DNA of 16,655 nt, taken from NCBI GenBank assembly GCA_003242315.1, contig QGUY01000062.1:1-16655 (forward strand). The letters run 5' to 3'. Every line of letters starts with the position of its first letter. Position 1 is the stretch's first letter. The notes beneath the pieces were generated by a model. It had not been told where the DNA came from. It saw nothing but the letters and a program-made list of their open reading frames with translations, and did no database searches. The position numbers and the translations under genes are program-made. The stretch comes from Bacteroidota bacterium. Lineage in GTDB: Bacteria > Bacteroidota > Bacteroidia > Cytophagales > Cyclobacteriaceae. This document shows positions 6,641-12,736 of the stretch, piece after piece.

Positions 6641-6852
6641 GCCTCCCTATTCTTTGACCTCACTTTTTCAGCCGTAAAATCGTCCAAAAATTGTAACGGC
6701 TTCTCCTTCACTTTTTGCATGGCCTTTTTTAGACGTTGCCTGGAGACGTAGTCCTCAAGGGCAATGCGGATACTCTCGGTGATATTTCGTCCTCCGCTTA
6801 TTTTTCGAACTTCCCGGATCAAATCTTCAGGTAATAAGGCCGTTACTTTCAT
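6637..6852 (-). CDS. vapB: VapB-type ribbon-helix-helix antitoxin
   Basis: The protein has 71 residues. The N-terminal 40 residues (MKVTALLPEDLIREV, then ITESIRIALEDYV) have the beta-strand plus two-helix pattern of a ribbon-helix-helix DNA-binding dimer. The basic C-terminal tail (LKKAMQKVKEKPLQF and on) would wrap the PIN toxin and block its active site. It is expected to repress its own operon together with VapC by binding the palindrome at 6875-6897, which lies 22 bp upstream of its ATG. AAGGGGAG about 10 nt before the ATG is a usable ribosome-binding site. Confidence 0.9.
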   Translation of the reverse strand: MKVTALLPEDLIREVRKISGGRNITESIRIALEDYVSRQRLKKAMQKVKEKPLQFLDDFTAEKVRSKNREA

Positions 6853-6871
6853 ATAGATTTACTCCCCTTCT

Positions 6872-6879
6872 CAAATATA
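6872..6879 (-). promoter_or_regulatory. vapBC promoter, -7 element
   Basis: The minus strand reads TATATTTG, an exact TAnnTTTG. TTCG, one mismatch from TTTG, sits 20 bp upstream at the place expected for the -33 element. The predicted transcript starts near 6866, about a dozen bases before vapB. The element overlaps the operator palindrome, so a bound repressor would exclude RNA polymerase. Confidence 0.6.
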
Positions 6880-6897
6880 CGATACAACATCGTATAT
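6875..6897. promoter_or_regulatory. Operator palindrome of vapBC
   Basis: ATATACGAT and ATCGTATAT are perfect 9-bp inverted arms separated by ACAAC. The 23-bp site overlaps the -7 element of the vapBC promoter and is the natural target for the VapB ribbon-helix-helix domain. Confidence 0.7.
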
Positions 6898-6958
6898 CTC
6901 GAACTAATTCCCGATCTACATTGCGAAATTTCCCTCAGCCCCATTATCTTGCCAGCCC

Positions 6959-8062
6959 ATGGAGAATTTTGTCGTATCGGCACGGAAATATCGCCCGACT
7001 GGGTTCGACGAGGTGGTTGGACAGGAGCACATTACCACCACCCTGAAAAATGCCATCGACAACAATAAGCTGGCGCAAGCGCTCCTGTTTTGCGGTCCCC
7101 GCGGCGTGGGCAAAACAACCTGCGCCCGCATCGTTGCGCGACTCATCAACGGCTTTGAAGACAAGCCCGAACTCAACGCGCTGAATATCTTCGAACTGGA
7201 CGCCGCCTCCAACAACTCCGTCGACGACATCCGCAACCTGATCGACCAGGTGCGCTATCCGCCCCAATACGGCCGATTCAAGGTCTATATTATCGATGAA
7301 GTTCACATGCTCTCCAGTGCGGCTTTCAATGCATTCCTGAAAACGCTGGAGGAGCCGCCGCCATATGCCATTTTCATTCTGGCCACGACAGAAAAACACA
7401 AGGTGCTGCCCACCATACTGTCGCGTTGCCAGATATACGACTTTAACCGGATTCAGATCTCCGACATCGCGGCGCACCTGCAAAAGATCGCCGAACGCGA
7501 AAACGTGCCGGCAGAACCCGAAGCGCTTCATCTAATCGCAAGGAAGGCCGACGGCGCCCTTCGCGACGCGCTTTCTATTTTCGACCTGATGGTCACATAT
7601 TCATCGGGTAAGGGGATCACCTACCGACAGACGCTGGCCAACCTGCACATCCTCGACTACGATTACTACTTCCGGGTCGTGGATGCGCTGCTGGCACAAA
7701 ACCATACTGATCCGCTGCTGATCCTGGATGAAATCCTCCGCAAGGGCTTTGATGGTCACAATTTTATCGTGGGCCTGGGAGAACACCTGAGGAATCTTCT
7801 CGTTTCGCAGGACTCCCGCATGGTGAAGCTCCTGGAAGTCCCCGAATCCGTACAGCAGAAATATCACGAACAGGCAATTGCTGCATCGTCCTCCCTCCTG
7901 CTCACCTGGCTTAACCTTACCAGTCAGTGTGATATCAACTACAAGACGAGTAAGAACCAGAGGCTGCTCATCGAGCTTTGTCTCATGAAGATGGCCCACG
8001 TTCATTCCGTCCTCCGTCCCTCCGAACTCGCCGAAGCGGGGTTAAAAAAAAAATTAGTGTAA
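6959..8062 (+). CDS. dnaX: DNA polymerase III clamp-loader subunit, zero-frame gamma-like form
   Basis: The protein has 367 residues in the zero frame. It is an AAA+ clamp-loader ATPase: SARKYRPTGFDEVVGQEH at 7-24, Walker A GPRGVGKTT at 46-54, Walker B IIDEVHML at 111-118, sensor motif LSRCQ at 154-158, then the lid and collar domains to about 355. It loads the beta sliding clamp at the replication fork. The CxxCxxC zinc module usually found after Walker A is absent: residues about 62-82 run directly from INGF to FELDAAS. The frame ends with Leu-Lys-Lys-Lys-Leu-Val-stop at a run of ten A residues, and the tau C-terminal region continues in the -1 frame. The gene is divergent from vapB. The start is ATG 6959; the conserved N-terminus begins right after it. 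Confidence 0.93.
   Translation: MENFVVSARKYRPTGFDEVVGQEHITTTLKNAIDNNKLAQALLFCGPRGVGKTTCARIVARLINGFEDKPELNALNIFELDAASNNSVDDIRNLIDQVRYPPQYGRFKVYIIDEVHMLSSAAFNAFLKTLEEPPPYAIFILATTEKHKVLPTILSRCQIYDFNRIQISDIAAHLQKIAERENVPAEPEALHLIARKADGALRDALSIFDLMVTYSSGKGITYRQTLANLHILDYDYYFRVVDALLAQNHTDPLLILDEILRKGFDGHNFIVGLGEHLRNLLVSQDSRMVKLLEVPESVQQKYHEQAIAASSSLLLTWLNLTSQCDINYKTSKNQRLLIELCLMKMAHVHSVLRPSELAEAGLKKKLV
8044..8053 (+). other. dnaX: A10 slippery run in dnaX (frameshift site)
   Basis: Ten consecutive A residues are read as TTA AAA AAA AAA in the zero frame, followed by TTA GTG TAA. A -1 slip on the run, or one extra A added by the polymerase, moves reading into the 8053-8637 frame. A short stem, GCAGAG (8068-8073)/CTCTGC (8094-8099), lies downstream and might stimulate frameshifting, but its loop is 20 nt and the evidence is thin. 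Confidence 0.75.
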
Positions 8063-8637
8063 CGAACGCAGAGCCCACCGTCGCTGCCCCTGCCTCTGCA
8101 CCTGCACCTGTCTCTACATCTGCATCTGCCTCTGCATCTTCTCCCATTCCAACACCGCGAAGCGCCGTCCCACTAAAAACCCCGCGGTTGTCTGAGCTAG
8201 TCGGCGCTGCAAAGCCGGCGCGAAATGGAGGTGCGGCCGTCGCGCAGACTGTGGTTCCACAGACAAAAGAACCCGCGGACAAGGAGCTTACGGATGACAA
8301 TGTACAGGAAGCGTGGAATGCTTTCGCGGAAACGCGTCGACGAAATATGGCAGAGTACCAGCTGCTGACACAACCCATCGACCGTAGAGACAATGAAATC
8401 ATCGTACATCTGCACAACCCCGTGCAGGAAACCATTCTCAGTACCCTACGAAGTGACCTGGTGGGCTTCCTGCGCGCACGTCTTCAAAACAGGACCGTGA
8501 ATGTGGTGGGCGAGCTGAAAGAAATAGAAACAGGTAAGCTCCTTTACACGAACAAGGAAAAATTTGACCACCTGGTTGAAAAGTATCCGATACTGAAGGA
8601 GTTGAAGGATAGGTTGGGGTTGGACCCGGATTTTTAG
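8053..8637 (+). CDS. dnaX: tau-specific C-terminal part of dnaX, reached by -1 slippage
   Basis: From the A-run this frame codes for 194 more residues, giving a tau-like product of about 559 aa with residues 1-365. A low-complexity Ala/Pro/Ser/Thr linker comes first (DNA near 8090-8150 is built from CTGCAY-like hexamers). A folded domain follows from about VQEAWNAFAETRRRN to the end (IIVHLHNPVQETIL, LRARLQNRTVNVV, YTNKEKFDHLVEKYP, LGLDPDF). That domain is the usual C-terminus of DnaX in Bacteroidota, so the two frames belong to one gene. An independent start inside this frame is unlikely: in-frame upstream starts overlap the collar-domain coding sequence. In known bacteria tau binds the replicative helicase and polymerase alpha subunit. 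Confidence 0.85.
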   Translation: MSVTNAEPTVAAPASAPAPVSTSASASASSPIPTPRSAVPLKTPRLSELVGAAKPARNGGAAVAQTVVPQTKEPADKELTDDNVQEAWNAFAETRRRNMAEYQLLTQPIDRRDNEIIVHLHNPVQETILSTLRSDLVGFLRARLQNRTVNVVGELKEIETGKLLYTNKEKFDHLVEKYPILKELKDRLGLDPDF

Positions 8638-8659
8638 TTGCAGACGCACTCTGATAGTT

Positions 8660-8690
8660 CTTTGCTTCCTTTGCGTCATTGCGGTGAAAG
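8660..8690. repeat. CGCAAAG-type short repeat (copy 1)
   Basis: On the minus strand it reads CTTTCACCGCAATGACGC then AAAGGAAGCAAAG, a degenerate run of about 9-bp GCAAAGG units. It begins 23 bp after the dnaX stop, between two convergent genes, and is related to the copy at 11018-11057. Confidence 0.6.
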
Positions 8691-8704
8691 ATTCAAACGC
8701 ACTA

Positions 8705-9160
8705 TCAACCGTCATCTTCAACAAACAACCCCCAGCCATCCCCTTCTTTCGTAGTATTTGATTCAAACGACGCGACCCACTTGCGAAACAACAACCTGAA
8801 CGCTTCAATTTCATCGCGAAGCAACTGCAGATACGCTGGGGCGACCAGCTCAAGATACTTCAAAGAAGCTGTGCGTGTGAGCAGGCTGCGCGCGTGGATT
8901 TTGATGATCACCGCATTCTCCATCTTCAGAATGTAATCATCCACCGCTTCCGCGCCCGCGATCTTGGCGGGGATGATCATCGAATCCTCCAGCATCAGCG
9001 AACTTTGAATCTCGGATTCGGGATCATTCTTGTCCATGGTCTCTACAATCCGCTGCGTGAGATCCCTGATCTCCTCCGCCTTCTGAAAGATAGGGTTAGC
9101 CTCGAGCCGCCGTCGTTCTTCTTCGGGGTCGAAATCCGGTTCATCGTCGTCATCCCACAT
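8705..9160 (-). CDS. Conserved-looking acidic protein of unknown function
   Basis: The protein has 151 residues and I do not recognise the family. The N-terminus is strikingly acidic (WDDDDEPDFDPEEE) and is followed by an amphipathic helical body (about 22-135: IFQKAEEIRDLTQRIVETM, then YLELVAPAYLQLLRDEIEAFRLLFRKWVASF). It ends in GWGLFVEDDG. There is no signal peptide, membrane segment or cysteine motif, so it is probably a cytoplasmic helical protein. Codon use and composition look like those of the neighbours and the frame is free of stops over its full length, which favours a real gene. It lies 219 bp downstream of the DUF853 ATPase on the same strand, with a CAACACAT tandem repeat directly before its ATG, and is convergent with dnaX. 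Confidence 0.75.
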   Translation of the reverse strand: MWDDDDEPDFDPEEERRRLEANPIFQKAEEIRDLTQRIVETMDKNDPESEIQSSLMLEDSMIIPAKIAGAEAVDDYILKMENAVIIKIHARSLLTRTASLKYLELVAPAYLQLLRDEIEAFRLLFRKWVASFESNTTKEGDGWGLFVEDDG

Positions 9161-9166
9161 GGTTAT

Positions 9167-9202
9167 GTGTTGAAGTGTTGATGTGTTGATGTGTTGATGT
9201 TG
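9167..9202. repeat. GTGTTGAT 8-bp tandem repeat
   Basis: There are four 8-bp units (GTGTTGAA, then GTGTTGAT three times) and a partial fifth. The block ends 6 bp upstream of the start of the 151-aa minus-strand gene, so on that strand its leader is built from ATCAACAC units. The remainder of the 9161-9379 gap has looser GTGTTTA/GTGCGTAC sequence and no gene I can support. Confidence 0.75.
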
Positions 9203-9379
9203 TCTGGTATTTCAGCGCGTGCGGGCAATGTAAGGTGTTTACGTGCGTACGTGTTTATGTTGTGCGTTATTGTGAGTGCGTACCCAGCTTCTATGATTGG
9301 CAGGTACTTCCTCGGGAGGTATTGAAGTTGGGCGAGTGCGGTATCCAAGGTAGTGCGTAAAATTTAAATCGTGCCGATA

Positions 9380-10912
9380 TCAAAAGATACTACGTGAACG
9401 GGAGCGGGTGGTTTTGCCGAAGAGCATGCCGAAGATACCGCGGACTACCTCTCTGCCTACCTGTCGCGCAGCGGAGGATTGCAGTACCTTTTCGAGGGTA
9501 GACTTTTCGGCGCGCCGGGATGTGCTCTTCCGCGGAGCAGATTTGTCTTCTTTGCGCGCTGATTCTTCCATTTTCCTGCTCAGTATCTCGAATGCACTTT
9601 CGGGATCGATCTGCTCCTGGTATTTTCGATACAAGTCTGATGAAGTCATCAGGGACTTGTACTCTGACTCATCCAGCGGTCCCATTACCGACGCCGGTGG
9701 ACGAAGGTGGGTCACTACCGTTTCCGTGGGAATTCCCTTTTCGTTCAGCACTGTGATAAACGCCTGACCGGTGCCCAGCTGTGTGAATTGCTGCTGCATG
9801 TCGTAATACTCCGAATGCGGAAAGGTCTTAATTGTCTCCTTCAAAGCCTTCACATCGTTTGGTGTGAACGCGCGAATCACATGATGTATGCGATTACCAA
9901 GCTGGGATAGCACCGAAGATGGCACATCCTGGGTGAGTTGTGTACAAAAGAAAATCCCAACACCCTTTGATCGGATCAATCGAATAATTTGATCGATCTG
10001 CTCCATGAAAGCGTCGCTCGCATCCTTAAATAACAAATGAGCTTCATCAAAGAAGAATACCAGTTTGGGTTTATCCAGGTCACCCACTTCGGGAAGCTTC
10101 TCATACAATTCAGCCAACAGTGCCAGCATGTACGTAGAGAAGACGCGCGGTTTATCCTGCACGTCTGACAAGTTCAGCAACGAAATGACACCGCGGCCGT
10201 CCACTTTGAGAAAAAGGTCATTGATATCGAATGAGCGTTCACCAAAAAGGTGTTCAATGCCTTCCTGTTCGAGTGCGACGATCTTGCGAAGTATCGTTCC
10301 TGACGTCGATGTTGATATGGTTCCGTATTCATTTTTTATTTCCGCTGCACCGGGTCCATCCGACAGATACGCCAGCAACTTTTTCAGATCACGCAGGTCG
10401 ACCACGGGAAGGCCTTTATCGTCGGCGTATTTGAACAGGATCATCATAACGCCCGTCTGCACCTCATTGAGGTCGAGGATTTTGCTGAGCAACACTGGAC
10501 CAAACTCGGTGATGGTCGCGCGCATTTGTGCGCCGCATTTTCCACTCAGCGAATACAACTCAACGGGAAAGCCATCCGGCTTGAACGGAACACCGATTGC
10601 ATTTGCGCGTTCGGTGAGTTTTTCATTTTCCGCCGCGGGTTTTGCAAGGCCGGAGAGATCACCCTTGATGTCCGGCATAAACACCGGCACACCCGCCGCC
10701 GAAAGCTGTTCGGCGATGAGTTGCAGCGTCCTGGTCTTTCCGGATCCCGTCGCACCAGTAACAAGTCCGTGGCGATTCATCATCCGAAGAGCGAGGTTCA
10801 CACGCGCCTCCGGAAGTATTTCCCCGTTGAGGACCCCCGCTCCCAAACAGATAGAGGAAGCGTTGAAAGTGTAGGATTTTTTGATGGAATCGATGAAAGC
10901 GGCCTGGTCCAT
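9380..10912 (-). CDS. HerA/YjgR-type P-loop ATPase (DUF853)
   Basis: The protein has 510 residues. Walker A GATGSGKT is at 53-60 (Lys59, Thr60) and Walker B LVFFFDEAH at 284-292. The FtsK/HerA-like fold continues with IIRLIRSKGVGIFFCTQ and the arginine-containing LGNRIHHVIRAF. N-terminal LGAGVLNGE and PDIKGDLSGLA are typical of the YjgR/DUF853 family. Such proteins resemble hexameric DNA-translocating ATPases, but the role of YjgR itself is not established. After residue about 440 comes a Lys/Arg/Glu/Ser-rich linker (about 440-475) and a short basic tail with GIFGMLFGKTTRSRSRS. No HerA-partner nuclease (NurA) is adjacent. Confidence 0.92.
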   Translation of the reverse strand: MDQAAFIDSIKKSYTFNASSICLGAGVLNGEILPEARVNLALRMMNRHGLVTGATGSGKTRTLQLIAEQLSAAGVPVFMPDIKGDLSGLAKPAAENEKLTERANAIGVPFKPDGFPVELYSLSGKCGAQMRATITEFGPVLLSKILDLNEVQTGVMMILFKYADDKGLPVVDLRDLKKLLAYLSDGPGAAEIKNEYGTISTSTSGTILRKIVALEQEGIEHLFGERSFDINDLFLKVDGRGVISLLNLSDVQDKPRVFSTYMLALLAELYEKLPEVGDLDKPKLVFFFDEAHLLFKDASDAFMEQIDQIIRLIRSKGVGIFFCTQLTQDVPSSVLSQLGNRIHHVIRAFTPNDVKALKETIKTFPHSEYYDMQQQFTQLGTGQAFITVLNEKGIPTETVVTHLRPPASVMGPLDESEYKSLMTSSDLYRKYQEQIDPESAFEILSRKMEESARKEDKSAPRKSTSRRAEKSTLEKVLQSSAARQVGREVVRGIFGMLFGKTTRSRSRSIF

Positions 10913-10950
10913 AGCTAAAATTGAGAAATCGTCGTCAATAAAAAAAATCC

Positions 10951-10962
10951 GCAGTTGGCAGT
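10951..10962. repeat. Single GGCAGT-type repeat copy
   Basis: GCAGTTGGCAGT matches units of the repeat block at 1618-1700. It stands 39 bp upstream of the DUF853 ATPase start, in its leader region. Confidence 0.4.
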
Positions 10963-11017
10963 GGTGGGGTCTGCCGATTGTATCCGGAATCTTAAAAGGT
11001 TAGGTCTCCTGACTTCT

Positions 11018-11057
11018 ACCGCAAAGTCGCCAAGGCGCAAAGGAACGCAAAGAAAGG
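11018..11057. repeat. CGCAAAG-type short repeat (copy 2)
   Basis: ACCGCAAAGTCGCCAAGG continues with CGCAAAGGAACGCAAAG: degenerate units of about 9 bp. It lies 33 bp after the stop of the DUF3078 gene, in the gap before the DUF853 ATPase, and aligns with 8660-8690 in inverse orientation. Confidence 0.65.
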
Positions 11058-11089
11058 TAGGTTCGTCTTAGCGGTAAAATCCCGGACAC

Positions 11090-12010
11090 CTATTTCGAGT
11101 CCGTGTAGTTTTGGAATTTGTACGCAAATCCAAGCGTAAACACCTGACTCAGCTGTATCTCATCGATCTGGTCGTAGTCGTAGAGGACGACACCACCGAG
11201 ACTGCAATTGACAAACTTGTTGACTTTTGCGAGGAGCATGACTTCCAGGCGGTGATCGATTTGGTCCAATTCCAGCGTTTCGTAGTTGGCGAAGAGTGCG
11301 TATCGCCATTTCAGGTTGAGATCTTCGGCGATGTCTTTGTTGAATTCAGCAACAAATTGCAACGCCAGCCATTCGAATCGCATTTGGTCGGGTGGCGTTA
11401 CACCATACGGACTCTCACCGACGGTGGTGACGAACCGTTCCGGATCTCTCACGATGGTAAGTCGCGGTGCGAAAGGCGAAAAGCGCATCTTGAAGTGATC
11501 ACCCTTGTGATATTCGAGACCCCACGCTGAAGTGATGAATGCAGGTGCAAAGAAATCGGAAATATGCGATGCGGTTTCGACGCCATTCGTTTGCGTATAC
11601 GTATATCCGGGCGCGAACTGAGACAGGAAGTTCAGCGACGTAAACGCGTTCCAATGGTCCGACAGCCTGTAGCCATACTTTGTATCGAAGTAGATGCGGT
11701 CGAGCGTCTTTCGGAACCCCTGCCCTTCATTCTTGACGAAGCCGTACTGAAGGCCAATGGCGTTATCCCAGCTGTGCGGACCACGGGCATAGTTCGCTGT
11801 GTAATTAAACGCAACGCTCAGTCCAATTGAATTCACACCACCGCCCGTCCAGTTCGACGTGAACGATGCCTGGTTGACGTTAACGCCAAGGTCTAATTTT
11901 TTTTTCCAGTAATTGATTGTATCGCGGTTCGCGAGTGTGTCCTGTGCACGCAATTCCCCAGCCACGACCATGATCCCCAGCATGATCGCGCATAATTCGA
12001 TAATCCTCAT
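11090..12010 (-). CDS. DUF3078 family outer-membrane beta-barrel protein
   Basis: The protein has 306 residues from ATG 12010, preceded by a good Shine-Dalgarno (AGGGAG, 12013-12018). An upstream in-frame TTG at 12031 is less likely. The signal peptide (MRIIELCAIMLGIMVVAG, cleavage near LRAQ) is followed by YWKKKLDLGVNVNQASFTSNWTGGG, a DUF3078 hallmark. Alternating aromatic/polar strands (GLQYGFVKNEG, DTKYGYRLSDHW, LKWRYALFANYETLEL, VVLYDYDQ) continue to a C-terminal aromatic strand, FTLGFAYKFQNY. The family is restricted largely to Bacteroidota and is presumed to form an outer-membrane barrel; its substrate is unknown. It is 123 bp downstream of the response regulator and probably has its own promoter. 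Confidence 0.87.
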   Translation of the reverse strand: MRIIELCAIMLGIMVVAGELRAQDTLANRDTINYWKKKLDLGVNVNQASFTSNWTGGGVNSIGLSVAFNYTANYARGPHSWDNAIGLQYGFVKNEGQGFRKTLDRIYFDTKYGYRLSDHWNAFTSLNFLSQFAPGYTYTQTNGVETASHISDFFAPAFITSAWGLEYHKGDHFKMRFSPFAPRLTIVRDPERFVTTVGESPYGVTPPDQMRFEWLALQFVAEFNKDIAEDLNLKWRYALFANYETLELDQIDHRLEVMLLAKVNKFVNCSLGGVVLYDYDQIDEIQLSQVFTLGFAYKFQNYTDSK

Positions 12011-12026
12011 TGCTCCCTGATTAGTC

Positions 12027-12058
12027 CGCAAATTTTTGCGCGAAAATACAAATATTTG
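12027..12058. promoter_or_regulatory. Two small inverted repeats in the DUF3078 leader
   Basis: CGCAAA-TT-TTTGCG (12027-12040) and the perfect 10-bp palindrome CAAATATTTG (12049-12058) lie 17-48 bp before the start codon. They could be operator half-sites or part of an AT-rich promoter. No exact TAnnTTTG is present. Confidence 0.25.
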
Positions 12059-12100
12059 ACGGGAGCACCGCGGATATGCAGAGATAGGGAATTCTACATG

Positions 12101-12130
12101 GGATCACCACCAATTACCGATCACCGAATA
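12101..12130. repeat. ATYACC-type short tandem repeat
   Basis: ATCACC, AATTACCG and ATCACCG units recur with a period of about 7-8 bp. The block starts just past the response-regulator stop (minus strand: CGGTGATCGGTAATTGGTGG). It is a degenerate repeat of the same general kind as the others in the window. Confidence 0.5.
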
Positions 12131-12133
12131 CCT

Positions 12134-12547
12134 TCAGATGCTATTCAGCTTTATCTCGTCCAGCGCCACTTCCGTCAACGGTTTCGTAATAAACTTGATC
12201 ACGTGGTTGTTGTTGACGATCTTGTCGATGTCGCGCTTGTTGTCGGAGCTGGAGAGGATGATGACTTTGCATTTCTTCTTTACGAGTTCGCTGAACTTTT
12301 CGAATTCGTACAGAAACACAAAGCCGTCGACGATGGGCATGTTGATATCAAGGAAGATCAGACTGGGTAGGTTTTCGGGCTTATTTTCGTTTTCCCGCAG
12401 GTAATCGAGCGCTGCCTTGCCGGAACCTTTTACCTCTACCCTTTTTGCAAATCCTGTTATCTCGATAATGCGCTTACTGATAAAATTATCCGTGTCGTTG
12501 TCATCCACCAGCATCACCAGGTCGATGGACTTTGTATCTGTATGCAT
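12134..12547 (-). CDS. Single-domain response regulator (CheY-like receiver)
   Basis: The protein has 137 residues and is one receiver domain only, with no output domain. The phosphoacceptor is Asp67 in IFLDINMP, the acidic pocket Asp15/Asp16 in LVDDND, the switch Ser99/Ser100 in VIILSSSD, and the conserved Lys122 in FITKPL. It would be phosphorylated by a histidine kinase and act through protein-protein contact; no kinase is in the window. An exact TAnnTTTG promoter motif lies 37 bp upstream. It is transcribed in the same direction as the DUF3078 gene but separated by 123 bp containing a repeat, so co-transcription is uncertain. Confidence 0.93.
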   Translation of the reverse strand: MHTDTKSIDLVMLVDDNDTDNFISKRIIEITGFAKRVEVKGSGKAALDYLRENENKPENLPSLIFLDINMPIVDGFVFLYEFEKFSELVKKKCKVIILSSSDNKRDIDKIVNNNHVIKFITKPLTEVALDEIKLNSI

Positions 12548-12583
12548 TGTCAGGTTTGGGCTACAAGATTTTTACGAGGAATA

Positions 12584-12591
12584 CAAAAATA
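12584..12591 (-). promoter_or_regulatory. Candidate -7 promoter element for the response regulator
   Basis: The minus strand reads TATTTTTG, an exact TAnnTTTG. It would yield a 5' leader of about 30 nt. No convincing -33 element was found. Confidence 0.35.
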
Positions 12592-12690
12592 TCCTTTTTC
12601 GCGAATTTGGTGATAAGAAAGAGATTTTCCGGCCAGGCGTAATAAAATGGCCAAAAACGCATAAAATCAGGAAACGGACAGGACTATGTA

Positions 12691-12722
12691 ACCCTTTTAA
12701 CAGGGTGAAAGCCCTAAAGGGC
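12691..12722 (-). terminator. Tandem hairpins after the lytic transglycosylase gene
   Basis: Reading the minus strand after the stop at 12737, GCCC-TTTA-GGGC (12722-12711) is followed by ACCCT-GTTAAA-AGGGT (12706-12691). Neither is followed by a U-tract. Two close GC stems at this position are best read as a transcript end or a 3' stabiliser. The rest of the 12548-12736 gap holds no gene I can support. Confidence 0.45.
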
Positions 12723-12736
12723 GCTGGCGCGCACGG

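Noticed and set aside
9163..9348. Minus-strand open frame of 61 codons upstream of the 151-aa gene
   Set aside because: Its C-terminal half is translated repeat (NTSTHQHFNT), with no family-like sequence and no ribosome-binding site; best treated as intergenic.
10065..10874. Plus-strand open frame of 269 codons
   Set aside because: Antisense shadow of the DUF853 ATPase; Ser/Arg/Pro-rich with no recognisable domain.
12011..12031. TTG start for the DUF3078 protein
   Set aside because: ATG 12010 has a good AGGGAG site and gives a normal signal peptide.
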